Positions 1 to 6,525 of a DNA stretch of 7,296 nucleotides are shown piece after piece. The translations under genes and the position numbers were made by a program. Origin of the DNA: Beijerinckiaceae bacterium (lineage in GTDB: Bacteria; Pseudomonadota; Alphaproteobacteria; Rhizobiales; Beijerinckiaceae); contig JAKONB010000051.1 of NCBI GenBank assembly GCA_022702195.1, positions 1 through 7,296 on the forward strand, in the 5' to 3' direction. Under the pieces are notes generated by a model. It saw only the letters and a program-made list of their open reading frames with translations. It was not told the origin of the DNA and made no database searches. Positions within the stretch are counted from its first letter, which is position 1, and the number at the start of each line of letters is the position of its first letter.

Positions 1-179
1 CCGTCGCGGATCACCTTGCCGCCGCCGAACTTCACCTCCTCCCCATAGGTGGTGTGGTCGCGCTCGACCTCGATCACCAGGGAGGTGTCGGCGAGGCGGA
101 TGCGGTCGCCGGTGGTGGGGCCGAACATGTCGGCATAGGCGGCGCGGGGCAGGGCGGCGCGGGGGGGCATGGTGGCCAT
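1..179 (-). CDS. ureC: Urease subunit alpha (UreC), N-terminal part only
   Basis: Catalytic subunit of urease, the cytosolic nickel enzyme that hydrolyses urea to ammonia and carbamate. Only the first 59 codons are present; the gene continues past base 1, so the nickel-binding residues lie outside the window. The visible N-terminus has the family pattern A-DMFGPTTGDRIRLADT (about residues 16-33), then LVIEVERDHTTYGEEVKFGG, which is the conserved start of all UreC proteins. Two in-frame ATGs exist, at 179 and 170. I choose 179 because a GGAGG at 196-192 lies 12 bases upstream of it, while the inner ATG has no comparable site. That ribosome binding site begins two bases after the vapC stop codon, so ureC probably shares a transcript with the toxin-antitoxin genes and may be translationally linked to them. 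The product and partial status are clear; the exact start is less so. Confidence 0.95.
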   Translation of the reverse strand, partial: MATMPPRAALPRAAYADMFGPTTGDRIRLADTSLVIEVERDHTTYGEEVKFGGGKVIRD

Positions 180-198
180 CTGGTGCGTTCGCCTCCGA

Positions 199-588
199 TC
201 AGGCGGTGAGGTGCGAGAAGACCGGCTCGCGCGCGGCGGCCTTGTCGAAGGTCAGGGTGGCGGCGGCACCGCCCTGGCGGTTGAGATGACCGATCAGGTG
301 ATCCTGAAAATCGGCACCGCCGACGCGCCAGCTCTCGATGGCGCGCTCATCCGTGAAGGCGATGCGACGGGAATGAACGAGAACGTCGAGCAGGGCGAGA
401 ATATCGGCTTTGCCGAAGCGCTCGCGCCGCGCCAGCGTCCAGACGAACTCCACCAGGACGACGGGATTGACGAGGGCCGGCCCGTCCAAGCGGGCCGCGT
501 CGATCGGAAAGGCGCTCGCCAGGGCTGATTGCTCGACGTCGTCGTCGAGGGTGTGGCGCAACAGGATGTTGGTGTCGATTCCGATCAT
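199..588 (-). CDS. vapC: VapC-type PIN-domain toxin (ribonuclease)
   Basis: A 129-aa protein with the length and motif order of VapC toxins, which are Mg2+-dependent RNases that usually cut tRNA or rRNA. The acidic residues expected of a PIN active site are all visible: D5 in the opening GIDTN motif, E47 in VLVEF, D93 and D96 in the GADFQDHLI segment, and D115 in the LTFDKAA motif. The toxin therefore looks intact and potentially active. The ATG overlaps the antitoxin stop by four bases (ATGA, 588-585), the classic coupling that lets antitoxin be made first. The stop lies 19 bases before the ureC start. The specific RNA target cannot be read from the sequence. The family call is firm; the gene symbol is by family, since the partner is an AbrB-fold antitoxin and several naming schemes exist. 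Confidence 0.9.
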   Translation of the reverse strand: MIGIDTNILLRHTLDDDVEQSALASAFPIDAARLDGPALVNPVVLVEFVWTLARRERFGKADILALLDVLVHSRRIAFTDERAIESWRVGGADFQDHLIGHLNRQGGAAATLTFDKAAAREPVFSHLTA

Positions 589-857
589 CGATCCGACTTC
601 GTGCGCTCGTCTTCGGCCACGAGGTAGTCGCCGATCGGATCGGGGCCGGGATTCGCCGCACTGGCCGAGCCCCGGGCACGGCGCGCGATCGCGCGCATCG
701 CGGACAGGTCGTCCGTGTCCTTCGTCAGGATCGCGCTGCCGTCGTCGCCGACAACGAGCGAGAGGCGGTCGCCGGCAACGGCGTTGATCGCGCGCCGATA
801 TTCAGCCGGCAGCGTGATCTGCCCCTTGGATGTCACCGTCATTGCGAACCGCTGCAC
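585..857 (-). CDS. vapB: AbrB/SpoVT-fold antitoxin of the VapBC-type pair
   Basis: A 90-aa antitoxin. Residues about 6-45 form the swapped-hairpin AbrB/MazE-type DNA-binding domain, shown by TVTSKGQITLPAEYRRAI and the following GDRLSLVV segment. The tail from about residue 50 is charged and Gly/Ala/Pro rich, as expected for the flexible part that wraps the toxin. I choose the GTG at 857 because a strong TAAGGAGG lies just upstream, with five bases between GGAGG and GTG. An in-frame ATG at 842 would give a protein five residues shorter but sits 20 bases from that site. Such antitoxins normally repress their own promoter together with the toxin; the inverted repeats at 902-937 and 970-983 are possible operator sites. 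There are 137 bases between this gene and the upstream ureAB stop, so the pair may have its own promoter. Confidence 0.88.
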   Translation of the reverse strand: MQRFAMTVTSKGQITLPAEYRRAINAVAGDRLSLVVGDDGSAILTKDTDDLSAMRAIARRARGSASAANPGPDPIGDYLVAEDERTKSDR

Positions 858-901
858 GCCCGCCTCCTTATCTCAGAGTGCCTCGCAAAGCTCCCGATCG
901 C

Positions 902-937
902 CGCCGTTTCTCGCTGGAAGCAGAACGGCGCAGCGAG
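902..937. repeat. Two interleaved 7-bp inverted repeats upstream of vapB
   Basis: Arm CGCCGTT (902-908) is the exact reverse complement of AACGGCG (924-930), and CTCGCTG (910-916) of CAGCGAG (931-937). The two pairs interlock, so only one hairpin can form at a time. The element lies 45-80 bases upstream of the antitoxin start. It could be a composite operator for the antitoxin-toxin complex or alternative leader hairpins. A true RNA pseudoknot is unlikely, because the connecting loops are 0, 7 and 1 bases and the short ones would have to span a 7-bp helix. Confidence 0.55.
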
Positions 938-969
938 GGGTCTGTGAGGGACACGCGGATGCCTTGCCT

Positions 970-983
970 CATGTTCTAACATG
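970..983. promoter_or_regulatory. 14-bp palindrome CATGTT-CT-AACATG, possible operator
   Basis: A perfect 6-bp inverted repeat with a two-base centre, 11 bases beyond the ureAB stop and 113 bases upstream of the vapB start. It is AT-rich compared with its surroundings, which suits a protein-binding site or promoter element better than a transcription terminator, and no T-run follows on either strand. A neighbouring GGGCGCCC palindrome at 985-992 is less telling in such GC-rich DNA. Assignment to the toxin-antitoxin promoter is inference from position alone. Confidence 0.35.
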
Positions 984-994
984 CGGGCGCCCGC

Positions 995-1615
995 TCAAAG
1001 CCTCCCCATCACGTCGCCGCGGAACCCGTACACGGTCCGGTCGCCGCCGAGCGGCACCAGCACCACCTCCCGGGTGGCGCCGGGCTCGAAGCGGATCGCC
1101 GTGCCCGGCGCGATGTCGAGGCGCTGGCCACGCGCCTTGTCGCGCTCGAAGCGGAGCCCCGGATTGACCTCGAAGAAGTGGTAATGCGAGCCGACCTGGA
1201 TCGGCCGGTCGCCGACATTGGCCACCGCGATCAGCGTGCGCGGCGCGCCCGCGTTGAACACGATCTCCCCCGGCAGGGTGGTCACTGCGCCGGGCACGTC
1301 GGCGCTGGCTGCGCCCCGGATCGGGTGGTGGACGGTGACGAGCTTGGTCCCGTCGGGAAACGTCGCCTCCACCTGGATGTCGTGGATCATCTCCGGCACC
1401 CCCGCCATGCACTGGTCGGCGGTCAGCACGTGGCCGCCCGCCTGCATCAGTTCGGAGACGGAGCGGCCGTCGCGGGCGCCCTCCACCACGGCGTCGCTGA
1501 TCAGCGCCACGGCCTCCGGGTAATTCAGCTTCACCCCACGGGCGAGCCGGTTGCGGGCCACCTGCGCGGCCATGGCGAGGAGGAGCTTGTCCTTTTCGCG
1601 AGGGGTCAGGAGCAC
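995..1615 (-). CDS. ureAB: Fused urease gamma-beta subunit (UreA-UreB)
   Basis: A 206-aa protein that joins the two small urease subunits. Residues 1-100 are UreA: the start LLTPREKDKLLL, the ARGVKLNYPEA motif at about 25-35, and the closing VTVHHPIR at 93-100. A roughly 10-residue linker leads into UreB from about 112, with LPGEIVFNAG and the conserved GSHYHFFEVN at 142-151, then RLDIAPGTAIRFEPG. Fused gamma-beta subunits are known, for example in Helicobacter UreA. The open frame extends upstream to 1690, but I set the start at the GTG at 1615. A GGAGG at 1628-1624 lies eight bases before it, and this start gives the family-typical N-terminus in which the TPREKDK motif begins within a few residues. 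The gene heads a minus-strand set that continues through the toxin-antitoxin pair to ureC; the subunits must assemble with UreC and acquire nickel through accessory proteins not in this window. Confidence 0.93.
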   Translation of the reverse strand: MLLTPREKDKLLLAMAAQVARNRLARGVKLNYPEAVALISDAVVEGARDGRSVSELMQAGGHVLTADQCMAGVPEMIHDIQVEATFPDGTKLVTVHHPIRGAASADVPGAVTTLPGEIVFNAGAPRTLIAVANVGDRPIQVGSHYHFFEVNPGLRFERDKARGQRLDIAPGTAIRFEPGATREVVLVPLGGDRTVYGFRGDVMGRL

Positions 1616-1674
1616 GGAGAAAACCTCCACGTTGGCGCGGGACGCAGGGATGACGCACAGGCAAGGAGCGTGCT

Positions 1675-1715
1675 GGCGCGCGGAAGGCAAGCGGCATCGC
1701 GGCCTTCCGTGCGTC
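1675..1715. repeat. Long inverted repeat in the divergent ureAB/ammonia-lyase gap
   Basis: CGGAAGGC (1681-1688) and GCCTTCCG (1702-1709) form a perfect 8-bp stem around a 13-base loop. On plus-strand RNA the stem extends to 14 pairs (1675-1688 with 1702-1715) by including two G-U pairs. It lies 60-100 bases ahead of the ureAB start and about 140 ahead of the ammonia-lyase start, so it could be an operator or a leader hairpin of ureAB. No T-run follows, so it is not a standard terminator. Confidence 0.45.
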
Positions 1716-1732
1716 CAGGCGCACGATTTGCC

Positions 1733-1752
1733 CCGGCGCGGCGAGGCGCCGG
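1733..1752. repeat. GC hairpin CCGGCGC/GCGCCGG in the divergent gap
   Basis: A perfect 7-bp inverted repeat (1733-1739 and 1746-1752) around a six-base loop, 24 bases downstream of the preceding repeat. In this GC-rich setting a 7-bp G/C-only stem is weak evidence by itself. It is noted because two such elements lie in a 239-bp region that must hold the promoters of two divergent genes. Confidence 0.3.
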
Positions 1753-1854
1753 CCCGACGGCGACCGGTTGACAGGACGCGGCCCCTCGTCCGAACAGCGC
1801 AAGATGCCCGCGACGAAGCCCGAGGCCGATTCCCCGCATTCCCCGGAGAGACAG

Positions 1855-3489
1855 ATGACGACGATCACCATCGATGGGCGGACGTTCCGGCCCGCGGACG
1901 TCATGGCCGTCGCCCGCCCCGACGCCCGGGGCCAGCGCGCCGAGGCGGCCCTGGAGGCCGAGGCCCGCGCGCGCCTGGAGGCGGCCCGCACCTATATCGA
2001 CGCGCACTTCATGACCGACGACGCGCCGCTGATGTACTCGTTCAACACCGGGGTCGGCCTGTTCAAGGACCGGCGGGTGCTGATGTCCGAGATGGAGGAA
2101 TACCAGCGCCGCTCGGTCTACGCGCACGCCACGGGGGTGGGCGCGCCGTTCGATCCGGAGGTGGCGCGCGCCACCATGCTGCTGCGCGCCAACGCCTTCG
2201 CGTCGAACTATTCGGGTCCCCGCGTGGCGGTGGTGGACCGCCTGCTCGCCTGCCTCAATGCCGGCCTCGTGCCGGTGATCCCGCAGAAGGGCTCGGTGGG
2301 CGCCTCCGGCGATCTCGCCCCGCTCGCCCATCTGGCCGGGGCGATCTGCGGCTTCGCCGAGGCCGAGATGATCTACGAGGGCCGGCGGATGCCGGCCCGC
2401 GAGGCTTTGGCGCTCGCCGGCCTCGAACCCGAATTCCCCCTGGAGGCCAAGGACGCCTCGGCGCTGATCAACGGCTCCACCGTCTCGCTGGCGCTCGGCG
2501 TGCTGGCGCTCGAGGATTCCCGAAAACTCCTCAAGCACGCCGACATCGCCCTCGCGCTCAGCCTCGAATGCATGCGCTGCGAGACCAGGGCGTTCGATCC
2601 GCGCCTGCACGCCGCCCGGCCGCACCAGGGCCAGGCCGCCACCGCCCGCAACGTGCTGCGGCTGCTCGACGGCTCGCTCCGCTGCACCGAATCGGCGCGC
2701 CACACCGTCTTCCCCGACGAGGCGCGCGCGCCCGGCACCGCCCCGGCGCCCCGGGTGCAGGACGTGTATTCCCTGCGCTGCGCCCCCCAGGTCCACGGGC
2801 CGGTGCGCGAGGCGCTCGCCTATATCGGCGGCATCATCGAGACCGAGATCAATTCGGCCACCGACAACCCGCTGATCTTCGACGACGGGGCGGGCGGCTA
2901 TGCCTGCATCTCGGGCGGCCATTTCCATGGGCAGTACGTGGCCCAGGCCATGGACCTGCTCGCCATCGCGATCACCGATCTCGGCTCGATCTCCGAGCGG
3001 CGGCTGTTCCGCCTCATCGACCCGACCCTGAGCTACGGCCTGCCGCGCAACCTGCTGGCCGGCAAGAAGGGCCTGAACACGGGCTTCGCCACCGTGCAAT
3101 GCACGCTCTCGGCCCTGGTGATGGAGAACCGCACCCTGTCGAGCCCCGGCTCGGTGGATTCGATCCCCGGCAAGTCCAACGCCGAGGACCACGTCTCGAA
3201 CTCGACCTGGTGCGGCCGCAAGGCCCGCACCATCGTGGAGAATGCCGAGCAGATCGTGGCCGGCGAACTGCTGATGGCGGCCCAGGCCCTCACCCTGGTG
3301 GCCGACGTGGCCAAGGACCATCCGATCGGCAAGGGCACCCAGGCGGCCCTGGACGCGATCCGGGCCGTGATCCCGCCGGCGCTCGACGGCGACCGCTGGT
3401 ACCACACCGAAATGGTGGACGCCCTCGCCCTGCTGCGCTCGGGCGCCATCGTGGCGGCGGTGGAGGCGGCTGTCGGCGAATTGGAATAG
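1855..3489 (+). CDS. MIO-dependent aromatic amino acid ammonia-lyase, histidine ammonia-lyase-like
   Basis: A 544-aa member of the HAL/PAL/TAL family, which eliminates ammonia from histidine, phenylalanine or tyrosine. The Ala-Ser-Gly triad that cyclises to the MIO cofactor is A150-S151-G152, within GSVGASGDLAPLAHLAG. Also seen are Y61 followed by the NTGVG motif (64-68), the QDVYSLRCAPQVHG segment, the TDNPLIF motif and an EDHVS motif near the C-terminal half. EDHVS is typical of histidine lyases. The selectivity pair is Ala90-His91, where histidine lyases usually have Ser-His, tyrosine lyases His-Leu and phenylalanine lyases Phe-Leu, so I leave the substrate open. It is somewhat longer than the usual 510 aa. 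I choose the ATG at 1855, with GGAG six bases upstream; the frame is open to a TTG at 1768 with a poor context. No hutU or hutI gene is adjacent; instead rutR follows after 58 bases on the same strand. Confidence 0.88.
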   Translation: MTTITIDGRTFRPADVMAVARPDARGQRAEAALEAEARARLEAARTYIDAHFMTDDAPLMYSFNTGVGLFKDRRVLMSEMEEYQRRSVYAHATGVGAPFDPEVARATMLLRANAFASNYSGPRVAVVDRLLACLNAGLVPVIPQKGSVGASGDLAPLAHLAGAICGFAEAEMIYEGRRMPAREALALAGLEPEFPLEAKDASALINGSTVSLALGVLALEDSRKLLKHADIALALSLECMRCETRAFDPRLHAARPHQGQAATARNVLRLLDGSLRCTESARHTVFPDEARAPGTAPAPRVQDVYSLRCAPQVHGPVREALAYIGGIIETEINSATDNPLIFDDGAGGYACISGGHFHGQYVAQAMDLLAIAITDLGSISERRLFRLIDPTLSYGLPRNLLAGKKGLNTGFATVQCTLSALVMENRTLSSPGSVDSIPGKSNAEDHVSNSTWCGRKARTIVENAEQIVAGELLMAAQALTLVADVAKDHPIGKGTQAALDAIRAVIPPALDGDRWYHTEMVDALALLRSGAIVAAVEAAVGELE

Positions 3490-3547
3490 GGGAGATCGGA
3501 GCGGCTATCGGCCAAGCGCCCCACAGCGGCGCAGCGGGAGGACCAGC

Positions 3548-4216
3548 GTGGTCGCCACGACAGACACACCGCCCGCGCGGCGCCGCCGCAAGGACGGCGA
3601 GGCCCGGCGCGCGGCGATCCTCGATGCGGGGCTCGACCTGTTCTCGGCGCTGGGCCTGCACGGGGCCAGCGTCGACGCCATCGCCGAGCGCGCCGGGCTC
3701 TCGAAGACCAACCTGCTCTACTACTTCCCCTCCAAGGAGGCGCTCTACGTGGCGGTGCTGCGCCGGGTCCTCGACGTCTGGCTCGATCCGCTCCAGGCGC
3801 TCGACGCCGGGAGCGAGCCGGCCGACGCGGTCCGGGCCTATATCCGCGCCAAGCTCACCCTGTCGCGCGACGCGCCCCAGGCCTCGCGGCTGTTCTGCCT
3901 CGAGATCGTCCAGGGCGCGCCCCTGCTGCGCCCCGAACTGGAAGGCCCCCTGCGCGCCCTGGTGGAGACCAAGGCGGCGATCATCCGCGGCTGGAGCGAC
4001 GCGGGCCGCATCGGCGCGCACGATCCGCATCACCTCATCTTCTCGATCTGGGCGATCACCCAGCATTATGCCGATTTCGCCGCGCAGGTGGATGCCGTGA
4101 CCGGCCTGAGCCTCGACGACCCGGACTTCTTCGAGCGCGTCGTGGCCAGCACGCAGGAGCTCATCCTGGCGGGTTTGGGCCTGCGCTCCGGGCCGGCGGA
4201 TCCCGTTCCCGGTTGA
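3548..4216 (+). CDS. rutR: RutR, TetR-family regulator of pyrimidine utilisation
   Basis: A 222-aa TetR-family repressor. The N-terminal helix-turn-helix spans about residues 23-65, with the recognition helix in AGLSKTNLLYYFPSKEALY. The C-terminal ligand domain keeps segments typical of RutR: SRDAPQASRLFCLEI (106-120), GAPLLRPEL, DPHHLIFSIWA and TQHYADFA. In E. coli RutR binds a TTGACCA-NN-TGGTCAA palindrome, is released by uracil or thymine, and controls rut and other pyrimidine, purine and glutamate genes. The start is the GTG at 3548, with GGAGG at 3537-3541 and a six-base spacer. The first 20 residues are basic (RRRRKDGEARR), a common TetR extension. It lies 58 bases after the ammonia-lyase and may be co-transcribed with it. 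A matching operator lies ahead of rutA at 4510-4525; I found none ahead of the ammonia-lyase or rutR. Confidence 0.93.
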   Translation: MVATTDTPPARRRRKDGEARRAAILDAGLDLFSALGLHGASVDAIAERAGLSKTNLLYYFPSKEALYVAVLRRVLDVWLDPLQALDAGSEPADAVRAYIRAKLTLSRDAPQASRLFCLEIVQGAPLLRPELEGPLRALVETKAAIIRGWSDAGRIGAHDPHHLIFSIWAITQHYADFAAQVDAVTGLSLDDPDFFERVVASTQELILAGLGLRSGPADPVPG

Positions 4217-4294
4217 TCGCCCCGGTCGCGACGGGCTCCGCCTCCTGAAAGGAGCTCGCGGATTCACCCATCGCCGTTCCGCATCAAACCTCTC

Positions 4295-4336
4295 AGAAAA
4301 AAGCGCTGTCTCCCTCCCCCTTGCGGGGAGGAGGGC
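4295..4336. repeat. Palindromic intergenic repeat with CCTCCCC/GGGGAGG stem
   Basis: CCTCCCC (4313-4319) pairs with GGGGAGG (4325-4331) around a CTTGC loop. It is preceded by an A6 run and AGCGCT (4297-4307). I recognise CCTCCCCCTTGCGGGGAGG as the core of a dispersed palindromic repeat common between genes of alphaproteobacteria; that is from memory and untested here. On the minus strand it reads as a hairpin, a 5-base gap, AGCGC and then six Ts, so a weak terminator for minus-strand transcription is possible, though no minus-strand gene ends here. A minus-strand open frame across it (4517-4293) is a by-product of the repeat. Confidence 0.5.
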
Positions 4337-4509
4337 GCGTGGGTGCAATCGACCGGACGGATCGACCGGAGCCGGCATGATTCTCAGCCGGCCATCCCGG
4401 GAGAGGGACGCCCAAGGGGGTTTCCGCTCCTCGGATGAGCAGATCGCGCCCGTGCGCTGCGCAGAACGAAGAGAGTTTGTGCAACCGGCCGGAAACCGCG
4501 CCTTCGAGT

Positions 4510-4525
4510 TTGACCATCTGGTCCG
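4510..4525. promoter_or_regulatory. RutR operator ahead of rutA
   Basis: TTGACCA-TC-TGGTCCG matches the E. coli RutR consensus TTGACCA-NN-TGGTCAA at 12 of 14 fixed positions. The left half is perfect and only the last two bases of the right half differ. It lies 122-137 bases before the rutA start, directly downstream of the gene for RutR itself. The match with an independently recognised regulator makes this the best supported control site in the window. Confidence 0.8.
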
Positions 4526-4537
4526 AATTGCTACCGT
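4510..4537 (+). promoter_or_regulatory. Possible rutA promoter overlapping the RutR operator
   Basis: TTGACC (4510-4515) matches five of six -35 bases and is followed after 16 bases by TACCGT (4532-4537), a poor -10 with three of six matches. If real, RutR bound at the operator would cover the -35 box and block RNA polymerase. The start site would lie near 4544, giving a leader of about 100 bases. The -10 is weak, so the promoter is much less certain than the operator. Confidence 0.35.
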
Positions 4538-4619
4538 AAGGTCACAGCGGACGACGAAGACAATGTCCGCATCGGCCCGTCAGGACCGAAAACCGTCCTG
4601 GCGAAGGTTTCGTCGCGAT

Positions 4620-4646
4620 CGCGAGGGTGTCATGCGCGAGGGTGTC

Positions 4647-4649
<3 letters not shown>
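4620..4649 (+). repeat. Exact 15-bp tandem duplication of the rutA ribosome binding site and start codon
   Basis: CGCGAGGGTGTCATG occurs twice back to back (4620-4634 and 4635-4649). Each copy carries GAGGG, a four-base spacer and an ATG, so there are two complete initiation signals, at 4632 and 4647. The unit is five codons long, so both starts are in the rutA frame and the longer product would begin MREGVMNVGVF. Confidence 0.9.
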
Positions 4650-5740
<1,091 letters not shown>

Positions 5741-5741
<1 letters not shown>

Positions 5742-6472
5742 TGGTCGCCGGCTATCACGATCCCCAGGGCCGCCACGGGGACATCACCCTGGCCGCCACC
5801 CCCGAGCCCATCGCCTTCGACGCGAACGCCACCGCGCTCATCGTCGTCGACATGCAGAACGCCTACACCACCAAGGGCGGCTACCTCGATCTGGCCGGTT
5901 TCGACGTCTCGGGGACGGGACCGGTGGTGGCGCAGATCGCCCGGGCGGTGGCGGCGGCGCGGGCGGCCGGGATCAAGGTCGTCTGGTTCCAGAACGGCTG
6001 GGACCCCGATTACGTCGAGGCCGGGGGACCGGGCTCGCCGAACTGGCACAAGTCGAACGCCCTCAAGACCATGCGCAGCCGCCCCGACATGAACGAGCGG
6101 CTGCTGGCCAAGGGCACCTGGGACTACGCCCTGGTGGATGCCCTGAAGCCGGAGCCGGGCGACATCGTGCTGCCGAAACCGCGCTACAGCGGCTTCTACA
6201 ACACCCAGCTCGACAGCCTGCTGCGCGCGGCCGGCATCCGCACCCTGGTTTTCACCGGCATCGCCACCAATGTCTGCGTGGAATCGACCCTGCGCGACGG
6301 CTTCTTCCTCGAATACTTCGGTATTGTCCTCGCGGACGCGACCCATCAGGCCGGGCCGCCCGCCCTCCAGCAGGGGGCCCTGTCCAACATCGAGACCTTC
6401 TTCGGCTGGGTCTCGGACGTGGCGGCCTTCGAGGCGGCCCTGAAACCGGACGTCGCCGCGGCGGCGGAATAG
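5741..6472 (+). CDS. rutB: Ureidoacrylate amidohydrolase RutB
   Basis: A 243-aa isochorismatase-like cysteine hydrolase that cleaves ureidoacrylate (or its peracid) to carbamate and aminoacrylate; carbamate then decays to ammonia and CO2. The catalytic triad is D37 in VVDMQNAY, K146 in LPKPRYSGF and C179 in ATNVCVEST. All three are offset by exactly 13 from the D24, K133 and C166 of E. coli RutB, so this copy has a longer N-terminus but an intact core. The ATG overlaps the rutA stop by one base, and the upstream ribosome binding site is only a weak AAGG, which fits re-initiation after rutA. The frame is open far upstream inside rutA, but that is a shadow. The C-terminus ends in an Ala-rich tail of no evident function. 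Confidence 0.96.
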
Positions 6473-6525
6473 GCCCGAACGCCCACCCCCATCCTCGACC
6501 CACGCCCCCCCGCGCAGGAGCCCCC

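Larger units (their letters stand above)
4217..4646. other. 430-bp rutR-rutA intergenic control region
   Basis: This gap holds no gene I can support. It contains a small CTCCT-GAA-AGGAG hairpin (4242-4254), a C-rich hairpin repeat (4313-4331), a 10-bp direct repeat ATCGACCGGA (4348-4357 and 4361-4370), AGCCGGC twice (4370-4376 and 4386-4392), a TGCGC-T-GCGCA palindrome (4453-4463), the RutR operator, and the duplicated rutA start signal. An open frame in the rutA reading frame extends back to 4377. It crosses the operator and promoter, so I regard that part as untranslated. Confidence 0.7.

Noticed and set aside
902..937. H-type RNA pseudoknot or riboswitch
   Set aside because: The arms are complementary, but the zero- and one-base loops cannot span 7-bp helices, so only alternative hairpins or DNA sites are plausible.
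970..990. LexA-type GTTC-N7-GTTC box at the palindrome
   Set aside because: Only one GTTC is present; the second position reads CGGG.
1768..1796. TTGACA at 1768-1773 as a -35 box for the ammonia-lyase
   Set aside because: The hexamer is perfect, but at a 16-18 base spacing the -10 candidates (for example CGAACA) match the consensus almost nowhere.
1606..3405. Minus-strand 599-codon open frame opposite the ammonia-lyase
   Set aside because: It has no recognisable domain, is rich in Arg, Gly and His as expected of a GC-rich shadow frame, and lies opposite a fully conserved enzyme.
1551..4100. Plus-strand 849-codon open frame across the ammonia-lyase and rutR
   Set aside because: It is out of frame with two well-conserved genes and its protein is Arg/Gly/Pro-rich with no family features.
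4230..4260. Intrinsic terminator after rutR
   Set aside because: The CTCCT-GAA-AGGAG stem is only five pairs and no T-run follows on the plus strand.
4293..4517. Small minus-strand open frame of 74 codons
   Set aside because: It reads through the palindromic repeat and has no ribosome binding site or conserved partner that I recognise.
4519..4531. Sigma54-type promoter in TGGTCCGAATTGC ahead of rutA
   Set aside because: The GG and GC pairs are eight bases apart, whereas sigma54 needs ten, and the TGG belongs to the RutR box.
4377..4631. N-terminal extension of rutA from the ATG at 4377
   Set aside because: It would cross the RutR operator and candidate promoter, has no counterpart in RutA, and the starts at 4632 and 4647 have clear ribosome binding sites.
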